DNA of 17,740 nt from contig DATJXG010000433.1 in assembly GCA_035500455.1 (NCBI GenBank), positions 1 to 17,740 of the forward strand. Reading direction: 5' to 3'. Position 1 is the first letter of the stretch. The number at the start of each line of letters is the position of its first letter. A model generated the notes under the pieces. That model did no database searches. It saw only the letters and a list, made by a program, of their open reading frames with translations, and was not told the DNA's origin. The position numbers and the translations under genes were made by a program. Below are positions 5,553 through 13,144 of this stretch, one piece after another. This DNA comes from DATJXG01 sp035500455. GTDB lineage: Bacteria > Acidobacteriota > Terriglobia > Terriglobales > Acidobacteriaceae.

Positions 5553-8441
5553 TCACTTCCCGCCGCCGCCTTCGATCTCTTTCAGCGCCGCGCTGCAGCG
5601 CTCACAGACGGTGGGATATTCCGCATTTTCCCCCACGTGGGTTGAGTAATTCCAGCAGCGTTCGCACTTCGCGCCCGGGGCTCGACTCACCTTCACGCTG
5701 ATCCAAGCGGCGCCATTTCCGGAGGCCGCAGGCTCCAGCGTCACCTGAGAGACGATAAAAATGTAGCGCAGTTGGTCGGCATAGCGAACCAGCAGAGAGT
5801 GCAGCGGTTCCCCCGCCCGGATGCTCACCGCCGCCTCCAGAGGCCCGCCGATCAGCTTGCTGTTGCGCGCTTCTTCCAGCGCCTTCAGAACTTCTTCGCG
5901 CACTCCGCGCAGCGCCGCCCAGTCTTCCTGCTGCTTCGAATCTTCCTGCTTTGGTCCTTCCTGCTTGAGACCTTCCGCGGCGCTCGCATCGCCGAGAATC
6001 TCCGCTGCCGCCGGAAACAGGGTCACATGCACACTCTCCGGGCGACCCGGAACTCCCGGCAGATATCTCCAGACCTCCTCGCAGGTAAAGCTCATAATGG
6101 GCGCCAGCAGCCGCACCAGAGCTTCGCCAATCCGCCAGATCGCGGTCTGCGCGGAACGGCGCGCCTTCGAACCGGCGGCCGACGTGTACAGCCGGTCTTT
6201 CAGCACATCGAAGTAAAACGCGCTCAACTCCACAATGCAGAAGTGGTTCACGCGGTGGTAAATCTTGTGGAAGGCAAACTCCTCGTACGCCTGGGTCACA
6301 TCCGCCGCCATGCCGCAGGTCTGGCGCAGCATGTACTGATCAATCCCTTCCATCTTCTGGAACGGCACCGTGTGTTTTTCCGGCTCGAAGCCGTGAAGGT
6401 TTCCCAGGATGTAGCGGAACGTATTGCGAATCTTGCGGTAGTTTTCCGCCAGCCGCAGCATCAGGTTTTCCGAGCCGACCACGTCCTCGCGGAAATCGAC
6501 CGACGAAACCCACAGGCGAACGATCTCCCCGCCCAGGCGGTTGGCGATGTCCACCGGATCCACGTCGTTACCTTTTGACTTCGACATCGCCTGCCCGTGC
6601 TCATCCAGCGTCCAGCCCGGACTGACCACCATCCGGTACGGCGCTTTGCCTTCGAATCCCATGGCACAGAGCAGGGAAGAGTGGAACCAGCCCCGAAACT
6701 GATCGCCGCCCTCAAGATACAGATCGGCCGGCCACGGCAGATTTGCCTCGTGGCCGAGCACCGCCGCGTGGCTCGATCCCGATTCAAACCACACATCGAT
6801 GATGTCGGTTTCCTTCTCGAACTTTGCCCCTCCGCACTTCGCGCACTTCGTTCCCGCAGGTAGCAGCGCATCGGCCTCCGGGGTATACCAGGCATCCGCG
6901 CCGAATTTGGCGAAGAACTCAATCACCGTGCGATTGATCGCCGCATCGTTCAGCGGCTGGCCGCACCCCTCGCACAGGAAAATCGCAATCGGCACCCCCC
7001 AGATGCGCTGCCGCGAGATGCACCAGTCCGGCCGTGTGGCGATCATATTGGAAATGCGCTCTTCGCCCCACGCCGGGTCCCACTTCACCTTCTTGATTTC
7101 CTCGAGCGTCCGGCTGCGCAACGTGCCCCCGCCTTCCATGGGCGTTTCCATGGAGATGAACCACTGCTCGGTGGCGCGAAAGATGATGGGGTTGTGGCAG
7201 CGCCAGCAGTGCGGATACGAATGCTGCACGCTTTCCGAATGCAGCAGCGCACCCCGCGCCTTCAGCAGTTCAACAATCGGATCGTTCGCCGCGAAAACTC
7301 TTTTGCCCTCGTACTCCGGCAGGCCATTCTGGATGACACCCGCTTCATTCACGTTTGTCGTGAGATCGAGCCTATACTTCACGCCGGTGTTGAAGTCATC
7401 GGCGCCATGGGAAGGTGCAGTGTGCACCACGCCCGTCCCCGTATCCATGGTGACGTAATCGGCAACCACCCCCAGAATCCGCCGCTGCTCCCAGGGCAGG
7501 AACGGGTGGTAAAACCACGTATGTTCCATCGCCTTGCCGGGGAACCTGGCGACCTCTTTCGCATCGGCAAAGCCGCACTTTTCCGCCGTCGCCGCGGCCA
7601 GCTTCGAAGCGACGATGTAGATGTCCTTCTCCGCCTCGAGCGCCACGTACTCTTCGTCCGGATGAAACGCCACCGCCATCGAAGCCGGCAGCGTCCACGG
7701 AGTGGTGGTCCAGATGACCGTCGAGATCGGCTTGCCGCTGCGGATGCGGGCATCCGCCAGCGCCGCATCGATCGTCCGCGGATCGGATTGCAGGCCGTAC
7801 TTCACCCACACTGTCGGGCTGACGTGGTTTTCGTACTCCACTTCCGCTTCCGCCAGCGCCGTCTTGTCGTGAATGCACCAGTACACCGAGCGCAGACCCT
7901 TGTACACGAATCCCTTCTCGAAAAACGCGTACAGAATCTGCAGCACCACCGACTCGTACTGCGGCGTCATGGTCGAGTAGGGATCGTCGAACCGCCCGAA
8001 CACTCCGATGCGCTTGAACTGCCGCCGCTGCAAGTCGAGATATTTCTCCGCGTATTTGCGGCATTCCCTGCGCACCTCTACCGGCTTCATTTGCAGCTTC
8101 TTGCCGCCCAGTTCCTTATCGATCTTGATCTCGATAGGCAAACCATGACAGTCCCAACCCGGCACATAGGGCGAATCGAACCCAGCCATGGTCTTGGACT
8201 TTACGATGAAATCTTTCAAGCACTTGTTGAGCGCCGTGCCCAGGTGGATCGGCCCGTTCGCGTAGGGCGGCCCATCATGCAGGACATACACCGGCGCTCC
8301 CCGGCGCGCCTCCCGGATGCGGTCGTAGATCCTGGTCTGCTCCCAATGCTCCAGCCTTTTGGGCTCGCTCTGGGGAAGGCTGGCCTTCATGGGGAAGGCG
8401 GTCTGGGGCAGATTGATGGTGGATTTCAGGTCCAGCGGCAC
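5553..8441 (-). CDS. ileS: Isoleucyl-tRNA synthetase
   Basis: 962 residues, full length for a bacterial IleS. It charges tRNA-Ile in the cytoplasm. From the chosen start, the class I signature HLGT is at 66-69 (in NGPIHLGTALNK), the editing-domain TTTPWTLPAS at about 245-254, and the KMSKS loop as AMSKSKGND from 618. A C-terminal zinc knuckle has CERC pairs at 926-929 and 946-949. The frame extends to a TTG at 8459 that has no ribosome site; a GTG at 8441 has GGGAGA about 10 bases before it and fits the predicted transcription start, so 8441 is preferred. Starting at the first ATG would cut off the conserved KSTINLPQTAFPMKA segment. In the C-terminal region an imperfect tandem repeat of about 15 bases encodes a hydrophilic linker (KQEGPKQEDSKQQED). 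The methyltransferase gene follows. Confidence 0.97.
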   Translation of the reverse strand: MPLDLKSTINLPQTAFPMKASLPQSEPKRLEHWEQTRIYDRIREARRGAPVYVLHDGPPYANGPIHLGTALNKCLKDFIVKSKTMAGFDSPYVPGWDCHGLPIEIKIDKELGGKKLQMKPVEVRRECRKYAEKYLDLQRRQFKRIGVFGRFDDPYSTMTPQYESVVLQILYAFFEKGFVYKGLRSVYWCIHDKTALAEAEVEYENHVSPTVWVKYGLQSDPRTIDAALADARIRSGKPISTVIWTTTPWTLPASMAVAFHPDEEYVALEAEKDIYIVASKLAAATAEKCGFADAKEVARFPGKAMEHTWFYHPFLPWEQRRILGVVADYVTMDTGTGVVHTAPSHGADDFNTGVKYRLDLTTNVNEAGVIQNGLPEYEGKRVFAANDPIVELLKARGALLHSESVQHSYPHCWRCHNPIIFRATEQWFISMETPMEGGGTLRSRTLEEIKKVKWDPAWGEERISNMIATRPDWCISRQRIWGVPIAIFLCEGCGQPLNDAAINRTVIEFFAKFGADAWYTPEADALLPAGTKCAKCGGAKFEKETDIIDVWFESGSSHAAVLGHEANLPWPADLYLEGGDQFRGWFHSSLLCAMGFEGKAPYRMVVSPGWTLDEHGQAMSKSKGNDVDPVDIANRLGGEIVRLWVSSVDFREDVVGSENLMLRLAENYRKIRNTFRYILGNLHGFEPEKHTVPFQKMEGIDQYMLRQTCGMAADVTQAYEEFAFHKIYHRVNHFCIVELSAFYFDVLKDRLYTSAAGSKARRSAQTAIWRIGEALVRLLAPIMSFTCEEVWRYLPGVPGRPESVHVTLFPAAAEILGDASAAEGLKQEGPKQEDSKQQEDWAALRGVREEVLKALEEARNSKLIGGPLEAAVSIRAGEPLHSLLVRYADQLRYIFIVSQVTLEPAASGNGAAWISVKVSRAPGAKCERCWNYSTHVGENAEYPTVCERCSAALKEIEGGGGK
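5923..5976. repeat. Imperfect ~15-bp tandem repeat inside ileS
   Basis: The plus strand reads TCTTCCTGCT three times with slight changes (TCTTCCTGCTGC, TCTTCCTGCTTTGG, CCTTCCTGCTTGAG), then a degenerate ACCTTCC. On the coding strand it makes a Lys-Gln-Glu-rich linker before the C-terminal helices and zinc knuckle of IleS. The repeat keeps the reading frame. Confidence 0.7.
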
Positions 8442-8475
8442 GCGGCAAATTTCTCCCAAATAGTTGATTTTTCAC

Positions 8476-8505
8476 ATTATAGGGAGTGAGAGGCGGGAAC
8501 GTCTA
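8476..8505 (-). promoter_or_regulatory. Sigma70 promoter of ileS
   Basis: On the minus strand a consensus TATAAT (8476-8481) lies 18 bases after TAGACG (8500-8505, 4 of 6 matches to TTGACA). Transcription would start near 8469, giving a leader of about 28 nt before the GTG at 8441 that includes GGGAGA. Confidence 0.65.
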
Positions 8506-8526
8506 TCGGGCGACCATCGTCCGACC

Positions 8527-8544
8527 GGCCAACCCCCGTTGGCC
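8527..8544. repeat. Perfect hairpin in the ileS-tonB divergent region
   Basis: GGCCAAC and GTTGGCC form a perfect 7-bp stem around cccc. It lies 22 bases upstream of the ileS -35, so it could be an operator or part of a leader; no U-run follows. Confidence 0.5.
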
Positions 8545-8594
8545 TTCCAGGAGGTTGTGTAGAAATGGGCTGTTATAAATTGCAAAAATGCGTG

Positions 8595-8695
8595 TACAAT
8601 TTTGCGTAAGTAGTCCCCCGCTACTAGCATCTAACGGCAAGAGTGATGTCAAGGTTCCTGTGCGCCAGTGAGTTAGGGGTGCGGGGACTTTTTGC
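8595..8695 (+). ncRNA. Putative structured leader or small RNA ending in a terminator-like stem, upstream of tonB
   Basis: A possible -10 TACAAT (8595-8600, poor -35) is followed by a foldable block. AGTCCCCCGC (8612-8621) pairs with GCGGGGACT (8681-8689) with one bulged base. Inside, CTAAC (8631-8635) pairs with GTTAG (8672-8676), and GGC (8636-8638) can pair with GCC (8664-8666). The outer stem is followed directly by a T-run (8689-8693). This is the form of a terminator closing an ~85-nt RNA, or of an attenuator in the tonB leader. It matches no riboswitch consensus I can recall. Function unknown; the -10 is weak. Confidence 0.4.
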
Positions 8696-8793
8696 AACTG
8701 GGCCAGAAAAGCAACTTGGCACGTCATCTGCTCATCCATTAATTGGAAGCTCGCCGCAGGCGTCTTCCTGAAAAATTTACACCGGGCCAGAAT

Positions 8794-9789
8794 ATGCCTC
8801 CAGTGATCGAACCACCACCCGTCGAGAGAGTTCCCGAGCTTCATCTACTTCTGCCCCAGGGAAGTCTTGATGAGCCGCTCTGGAAATCTCTGTACCGCAA
8901 TCTGGACGACCTGCTCTTTCCCAAGAAGCTGCCGCCGCTGATGCTCACATCGCGTCCGGTGCCGGTGCGCGACATCTGGGGTTTCTACAACTATAAGAAG
9001 AACGGCGTGCTCGGTTCGACCGTGCTGCACATCGCCGCTATCGCGCTTCTCATCGGTGGAACCATCCTGGCCCGGCGCATGGTCAAGGCGATTACTCAAT
9101 CGACGCACGTCATGACTATCATCGCGCCCGAGGAAGTTCCCCCGCTGCCGCCTTCGAGAACGCAGGCTGGTGGTGGCGGCGGCGGTGGCGATCGCGACAA
9201 GTTCGAAGCCAGCAAGGGCAGGCTCCCCAAGTTCTCCATGCAGCAGATCACCCCGCCGATGGTGGTGGTGCGCAACGACAATCCCAAGCTGCCGGTTGAG
9301 CCCACGGTCGTAGTTCCGCCCCAGATCAAGATGGCGAGCAATATGCCGAACCTGGGGAACCCCATGGCGGCGTTGCCCGCGGGGCCGCCTTCCAACGGCA
9401 CTGGTTCCGGTGGCGGCATTGGGTCCGGCTCAGGCGGGGGCGTTGGTTCTGGCGAAGGCCCGGGCGTTGGTCCCGGCCACGGCGGCGGCATTGGTGGCGG
9501 AGTATTTCGCGTGGGCGGCGGCGTTTCCGCGCCCCGCACGATCTACGCTCCAGACCCCGAATATTCAGAAGAAGCCCGCAAGGCCAAATTTCAGGGAACC
9601 TGCGTGCTGTGGCTGGTGGTTGGCCCGGATGGCCGCCCCCGCGACATTCGCGTGACCCGCAGCCTCGGCCTCGGTTTGGACGAGAAAGCCATCGAAGCGG
9701 TAAAACAGTGGAAGTTCGAACCGGCGCTGAAAGACGGCAAGCCGGTAGCGGTGGAGATCAACGTGGAAGTAAGCTTCCGATTGTATTGA
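8794..9789 (+). CDS. TonB-family energy transducer with N-terminal cytoplasmic extension and Gly-rich linker
   Basis: 331 residues from the ATG at 8794. There are about 70 cytoplasmic residues (MPPVIEPPPVERVPELHLLL...), then one membrane helix (about 71-93, GVLGSTVLHIAAIALLIGGTI). S75 and H79 of this helix keep the SxxxH spacing needed for ExbB/ExbD coupling in TonB. A Pro-rich then Gly/Ser/Pro-rich periplasmic linker follows (Gly-rich at about 198-243). The TonB C-terminal domain (about 248-331) has APDPEYSEEARKAKFQGTC, LVVGPDGRPRDIRVTRSLG, AIEAVKQWKFEPALKDGKPV and VEVSFRLY. It would carry proton-motive energy to outer-membrane receptors. The extension before the helix is unusual compared with E. 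coli TonB. A TTG at 8743 could add 17 residues; ribosome sites are weak for both. It is a single-gene unit with its own terminator; no receptor or ExbB gene is nearby. Confidence 0.93.
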   Translation: MPPVIEPPPVERVPELHLLLPQGSLDEPLWKSLYRNLDDLLFPKKLPPLMLTSRPVPVRDIWGFYNYKKNGVLGSTVLHIAAIALLIGGTILARRMVKAITQSTHVMTIIAPEEVPPLPPSRTQAGGGGGGGDRDKFEASKGRLPKFSMQQITPPMVVVRNDNPKLPVEPTVVVPPQIKMASNMPNLGNPMAALPAGPPSNGTGSGGGIGSGSGGGVGSGEGPGVGPGHGGGIGGGVFRVGGGVSAPRTIYAPDPEYSEEARKAKFQGTCVLWLVVGPDGRPRDIRVTRSLGLGLDEKAIEAVKQWKFEPALKDGKPVAVEINVEVSFRLY

Positions 9790-9810
9790 CGAATTTCAAG
9801 CAGTAAGCCA

Positions 9811-9840
9811 ACGGCCGCCAAATCGCGGCCGTTTTTCTTT
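9811..9840 (+). terminator. Intrinsic terminator of tonB
   Basis: ACGGCCGC (9811-9818) and GCGGCCGT (9825-9832) form a perfect 8-bp GC-rich stem with a 6-base loop, followed by TTTTTCTTT. It begins 21 bases after the tonB stop codon. Confidence 0.92.
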
Positions 9841-9841
9841 G

Positions 9842-9893
9842 CCGCCGCGTCTGTTTTCTTTGCGACCTTTGCGATCTTTGCGGTTAAGAATCC
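9842..9893. repeat. Single-armed relative of the dispersed repeat (copy C)
   Basis: The plus strand holds TTTTCTTTGCGACCTTTGCG then ATCTTTGCGGTTAAG. In the same orientation relative to the upstream gene, copies A and B read TTTTCTTCGCGTCCTCGGCG and TTTTCTTCGCCCCCTCGGCG. It contains three CTTTGCG units and has no opposing arm. It lies just beyond the tonB terminator. Confidence 0.5.
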
Positions 9894-9949
9894 CCATTAC
9901 CCAAGAAAGCATCCTACGGTCGGCGGAGAACATTGTACCCTGAAAGCCC

Positions 9950-10705
9950 ATGATCGAACTCCCGCTGCAAATCCCCACTCCCGACGGCGTTTCCGATGCC
10001 TTTCTCTATCACCAACCGGAAGCCGGACCCTCGCCCGGCGTTCTGCACCTCACCGACATCGGCGGCATCCGCGACTCCCAACGCCAGATGGCCGGTCGGC
10101 TTGCGTCCCAGGGTTACACCGTCCTCCTGCCCAATGTCTTCTACCGCACCGGCCAGCCGCCGCTGTTCGACGCGCCCTTCAAGCCGGGAGACGAGAAATC
10201 CATGAAGCGGCTGCACGAACTCTCCTCGCCGCTGACTCCTGACGCCATGCAGCGCGATGCCGCGGCCTACGTCGATTTCCTGACTTCTCGGAACGAGGCT
10301 TCCCAGGATTCATCGGGGAAGAAACGAATCGGTGTGGTGGGCTACTGCTTCACCGGCAAGATGGCGATGTATGCCGCCGCCGCCCGGCCTGAGGTTGTGG
10401 CCGCGGTAGCTTCCTTCCACGGTGGCGGACTCTGCACCGCCGATCCCGCCAGCCCGCATCTGTTGCTGCCGCAAATCCGCGCCCGGCTCTACTTCGGCCA
10501 TGCCACCGAAGACCGCAGCATGAACCCCGAAGCCATCGAAAGGTTCAACGCTGCCCTCGCGGCCTGGGGAGGCCGCTACGAGAGCGAAATCTACGAAGGC
10601 GCCCGCCATGGCTGGACTGTTCCCGACAGCCCGGCGTACAACCAACCCCAGGCTGACCGCGCGTTCGCAAAGCTTAACGAGTTGCTCACAGAATTTAGGT
10701 CATAG
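9950..10705 (+). CDS. Dienelactone hydrolase family protein (alpha/beta hydrolase)
   Basis: 251 residues, the usual size for this family. The triad is visible: nucleophile C133 in GVVGYCFTGKMAM (128-140), acid D188 in GHATEDRSM and H220 in EGARHGW. The strand PGVLHLTDIGGIRDSQRQMA (29-48) matches the entry of the family. A Cys nucleophile is typical of true dienelactone hydrolases rather than Ser esterases. Its substrate is unknown; no aromatic-ring degradation genes lie nearby, so a catabolic role is not supported. It follows tonB after a terminator, so it is likely transcribed separately, though I see no clear promoter. The ribosome site (GAAAG) is weak. Confidence 0.9.
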   Translation: MIELPLQIPTPDGVSDAFLYHQPEAGPSPGVLHLTDIGGIRDSQRQMAGRLASQGYTVLLPNVFYRTGQPPLFDAPFKPGDEKSMKRLHELSSPLTPDAMQRDAAAYVDFLTSRNEASQDSSGKKRIGVVGYCFTGKMAMYAAAARPEVVAAVASFHGGGLCTADPASPHLLLPQIRARLYFGHATEDRSMNPEAIERFNAALAAWGGRYESEIYEGARHGWTVPDSPAYNQPQADRAFAKLNELLTEFRS

Positions 10706-10725
10706 GTGCTTTAAGCAAGACACCT
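10704..10725 (+). terminator. Possible weak terminator hairpin after the dienelactone hydrolase gene
   Basis: AGGTGCTT (10704-10711) pairs with AAG (10717-10719) and CACCT (10721-10725), with one bulged A, around the loop taagc. It overlaps the stop codon. The tail is tctaaaa rather than a U-run, so termination is doubtful. Confidence 0.35.
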
Positions 10726-10847
10726 TCTAAAAACTGTCCTCTGGGCGGGAATCGGCAAGCGCTGGCTGGAATTCTTAGTTTTTTTCACTTTCTGACCCGG
10801 ACTAATTTTCAGCCGGCTACTCATCCGGGGCGGAATCGCCGCGTAAA

Positions 10848-12044
10848 ATGATGCCGTCTATGACGCTGCCCGCCCCCGCTCGCCCTCGCATCGAATCCGT
10901 GGACCTGCTGCGCGGACTCGTCATGGTGATCATGGCGCTGGACCACACCCGCGATTATTTCGGTCAGCCCCTCATCAGCCCCACGAACCTTGCCCAGGCC
11001 ACCGCCGCGTTGTTTTTCACCCGCTGGATTACCAACATCTGTGCTCCGGTTTTCTTTCTGCTCGTGGGCACGGGCGCGGCCCTGGCGCTCGGAAAGAAGA
11101 CAAAATCACAACTCTCCCGCTTTCTGTGGACGCGCGGCCTCTGGCTCATTTTTCTGGAAATCGTCGTCCTGCGCTGCTTCGCGTGGCAGTTCAACTTCGA
11201 TTTTCACCTTACCATGCTGGTCGTGATTTGGGCTCTGGGATGGGCGATGATCACGCTCGCAGCCCTGATCTATTTGCCGGTTCCAGTGATTACTGCATTC
11301 AGCGTGATCATGATCGCGACCCACAACCTGCTCGATCGGATTCCGCCGGCCGCGCTCGGAAAATTTCTTCCTTTAGGGTTGATTCTTCACCGGCCGGGTT
11401 TTCTGTGGCAGGGGCCTGAGCACGTCATCTTCGTGGCCTATCCGCTGATCCCGTGGGTGGGAGTGACCGCTCTGGGCTTCAGCCTGGGACGCGTTTTTTC
11501 CTGGGAGGCGGCCCGCCGTCAGAAAGTTCTTCTCCGCATGGGCCTGGTCATGTGTGCGGCATTCCTGGCCCTGCGCTGGATCAACTATTACGGTGACCCT
11601 GCGCCGTGGTCGCATCAAGGCTCCAGGCTTTACACCGTGCTCTCATTCCTTAATGCAAATAAGTATCCGCCCTCGCTGTTGTTTCTCCTGATGACGTTGG
11701 GCCCGGCTATGCTGTTCCTGCTGGCATTCGAGCGCTGGCCGTCGGCTGCGTTCCGTCCCCTGCTGAGTTATGGCCGTGTACCGCTCTTCTACTACTGTCT
11801 GCATGTCGTCCTCATTCACTCGCTGGCGGTGGCCATTTGCTACGCCCGTTACGGCCATGTCCACTGGATGTTCCAGTCGCCCGATGTCGCCAACTATCCG
11901 GTTACGCCTCCGCCAGGCTGGGGATTCGGCCTGCCCATGACTTATCTGCTGTGGGCGCTGGTGGTGATCGCGCTCTATCCCGTCTGCCGCTGGTTTGCCG
12001 CGCTGAAGCAGCGCCGCCGCGAACCCTGGCTTAGCTATCTCTGA
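10848..12044 (+). CDS. DUF1624 / HGSNAT-like multi-pass membrane acyltransferase
   Basis: 398 residues with many hydrophobic segments (about ten). The start region RIESVDLLRGLVMVIMALDHTRDYF (14-38) is the family hallmark; the membrane-embedded Asp-His pair (D32, H33) is at the expected place. Further on come FTRWITNICAPVFFLLVGTGAALAL, FVAYPLIPWVGVTALGFSLGR, LLSYGRVPLFYYCLHVVLIHSLAV and a basic C-terminal tail. The family includes heparan-alpha-glucosaminide N-acetyltransferases, which move acetyl groups across a membrane to sugars; the bacterial members are mostly uncharacterised. The acceptor here is unknown, perhaps a cell-surface sugar. Three ATGs lie in frame (10848, 10851, 10860) and the ribosome site does not decide between them. 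The gene ends convergently with uppS. Confidence 0.88.
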   Translation: MMPSMTLPAPARPRIESVDLLRGLVMVIMALDHTRDYFGQPLISPTNLAQATAALFFTRWITNICAPVFFLLVGTGAALALGKKTKSQLSRFLWTRGLWLIFLEIVVLRCFAWQFNFDFHLTMLVVIWALGWAMITLAALIYLPVPVITAFSVIMIATHNLLDRIPPAALGKFLPLGLILHRPGFLWQGPEHVIFVAYPLIPWVGVTALGFSLGRVFSWEAARRQKVLLRMGLVMCAAFLALRWINYYGDPAPWSHQGSRLYTVLSFLNANKYPPSLLFLLMTLGPAMLFLLAFERWPSAAFRPLLSYGRVPLFYYCLHVVLIHSLAVAICYARYGHVHWMFQSPDVANYPVTPPPGWGFGLPMTYLLWALVVIALYPVCRWFAALKQRRREPWLSYL

Positions 12045-12093
12045 AAGAGCTTCGCAGTTTTCGTTAACCGGGGGAATGCAACTCAAAATGTGC

Positions 12094-12230
12094 GCGCGGG
12101 CGTCCCCTCGGCTTCGCTCGGGGCAGGCTCTCGCCCCTGCGGCGAGCGGCAAGAAATTAAGGGGATAACTCAAGATCACAATTCAAGGGGAGATCCTGAA
12201 AGAGTGGACGCACGGGCGGGACGCCCGCGC
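12094..12230. repeat. Inverted 13-bp GC-rich repeat with small palindrome, DUF1624-uppS gap
   Basis: GCGCGGGCGTCCC (12094-12106) is matched exactly by its reverse complement GGGACGCCCGCGC (12218-12230), 111 bases apart. The right copy is itself palindromic (GGGCG-gga-CGCCC). A shorter relative, GGCGtccCGCC, lies at 2530-2540. The gap between the convergent DUF1624 and uppS genes (12045-12241) holds no gene I can see. Confidence 0.6.
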
Positions 12231-12241
12231 CTACATCGGCA

Positions 12242-13021
12242 TCACGGCGCTCCCAATCCCCCATAGCGCCGCTCCCGCTTCTGGTACTCCGCAATCCCTT
12301 CCAGCAGATGCACCCCGCGAAACTCCGGCCACAGCGTCGGAGTCACGAAAATCTCCGCATAGGCCAGCTGCCACAGCAGGAAGTTGCTCAACCTCATCTC
12401 GCCGCTGGTGCGGATCACCAGGTCCGGGTCGGGCAGATGGCGCGTGTACAGGTGCTGCGAGATCCCATCTTCATCGATCTTCAAATGCTGCAAGCCGCCA
12501 TTGGACGCCGCCGCATCCACCATGGCGCGGAAAGCATCCACCAGTTCGGTGCGCGCGCTGTAGTTGAGAGCAAGGGTCAGCACCATGCCGGTGTTCTGCC
12601 GGGTGGCATCGCGCGCCCAGCCCATTTTCTCCTGCACCGACGCCGGCAGTTCATGCTGCCGCCCGATGTACTCCAGCCGGATGTTGTTCTTGTTCAACGT
12701 AGGAACTTCGGCCTTCAGATAGCGGCACAAAAGTCCCATCAGGAAATCCACTTCGCCCTTGGGCCGCTTCTTCCAATTCTCCTCGGAGAACGCGTACAGC
12801 GTGAGCGAAGGAATCCCGATCCGCGCCGCGGTTTCCACCGTCGAGCGCACCGACGCTACTCCCGCCCGGTGCCCGGCCACACGTGGCAGATGGCGGCGGC
12901 GCGCCCAGCGGCCGTTGCCGTCCATGATGATGGCGATGTGCTGTGGAAGCCGTTCCGGATCGAGCCGCTGGTAAACTTCCGCTTCCTTGCGATCCAGCCC
13001 GGCAGGAATTGTCCCGCGCAA
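12242..13021 (-). CDS. uppS: Undecaprenyl diphosphate synthase (cis-isoprenyl transferase)
   Basis: 259 residues. It condenses isopentenyl diphosphate onto farnesyl diphosphate to make the C55 lipid carrier for peptidoglycan and surface polysaccharides. Motifs: HIAIIMDGNGRWARRR (28-43, catalytic D34), GHRAG (50-54), TLYAFSEENWKKRP (74-87) and the C-terminal RTSGEMRLSNFLLWQLAYAE (204-223). The longer frame to 13072 starts with TTG and has no ribosome site. The chosen TTG at 13021 has AGAGG at 6 bases spacing and gives the usual length. The usual partner cdsA is not downstream: the gene ends convergently with the DUF1624 gene, so it is a single-gene unit. It is divergent from the GGDEF-EAL gene, with a 27-bp palindrome between them. 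Confidence 0.96.
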   Translation of the reverse strand: MRGTIPAGLDRKEAEVYQRLDPERLPQHIAIIMDGNGRWARRRHLPRVAGHRAGVASVRSTVETAARIGIPSLTLYAFSEENWKKRPKGEVDFLMGLLCRYLKAEVPTLNKNNIRLEYIGRQHELPASVQEKMGWARDATRQNTGMVLTLALNYSARTELVDAFRAMVDAAASNGGLQHLKIDEDGISQHLYTRHLPDPDLVIRTSGEMRLSNFLLWQLAYAEIFVTPTLWPEFRGVHLLEGIAEYQKRERRYGGLGAP

Positions 13022-13079
13022 GGCTAACCTCTGCTGAAAGCTGAGGCTAACACGCGCGCCAAGGCGATGCAACGGAGGG

Positions 13080-13122
13080 CGAGCGACGGTAGTGGCTGAA
13101 TTTCAGCCACTACCCGAGCGAC
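13080..13122. repeat. Perfect 27-bp palindrome flanked by exact 8-bp direct repeats
   Basis: GGTAGTGGCTGAA (13088-13100), one central T and TTCAGCCACTACC (13102-13114) form a perfect palindrome. It is flanked on both sides, with no gap, by CGAGCGAC (13080-13087 and 13115-13122). The arrangement looks like a target-site duplication around a tiny inserted palindrome, or an operator in the uppS / GGDEF-EAL divergent gap. Confidence 0.8.
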
Positions 13123-13144
13123 TGAGGTCCATCCTTTCGCCTCC

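Noticed and set aside
7194..8489. 431-residue plus-strand open frame
   Set aside because: Antisense to ileS; the Arg/His-rich composition is typical of the complement of GC-rich coding DNA.
8612..8690. Known riboswitch or 6S RNA at the tonB leader
   Set aside because: The conserved cores of the riboswitch classes I remember (cobalamin, TPP, SAM, c-di-GMP, glycine, fluoride) are not present and the length is too short for 6S RNA.
8503..8844. 113-residue minus-strand open frame between ileS and tonB
   Set aside because: It overlaps the tonB start and the structured leader, has no family features and no ribosome site.
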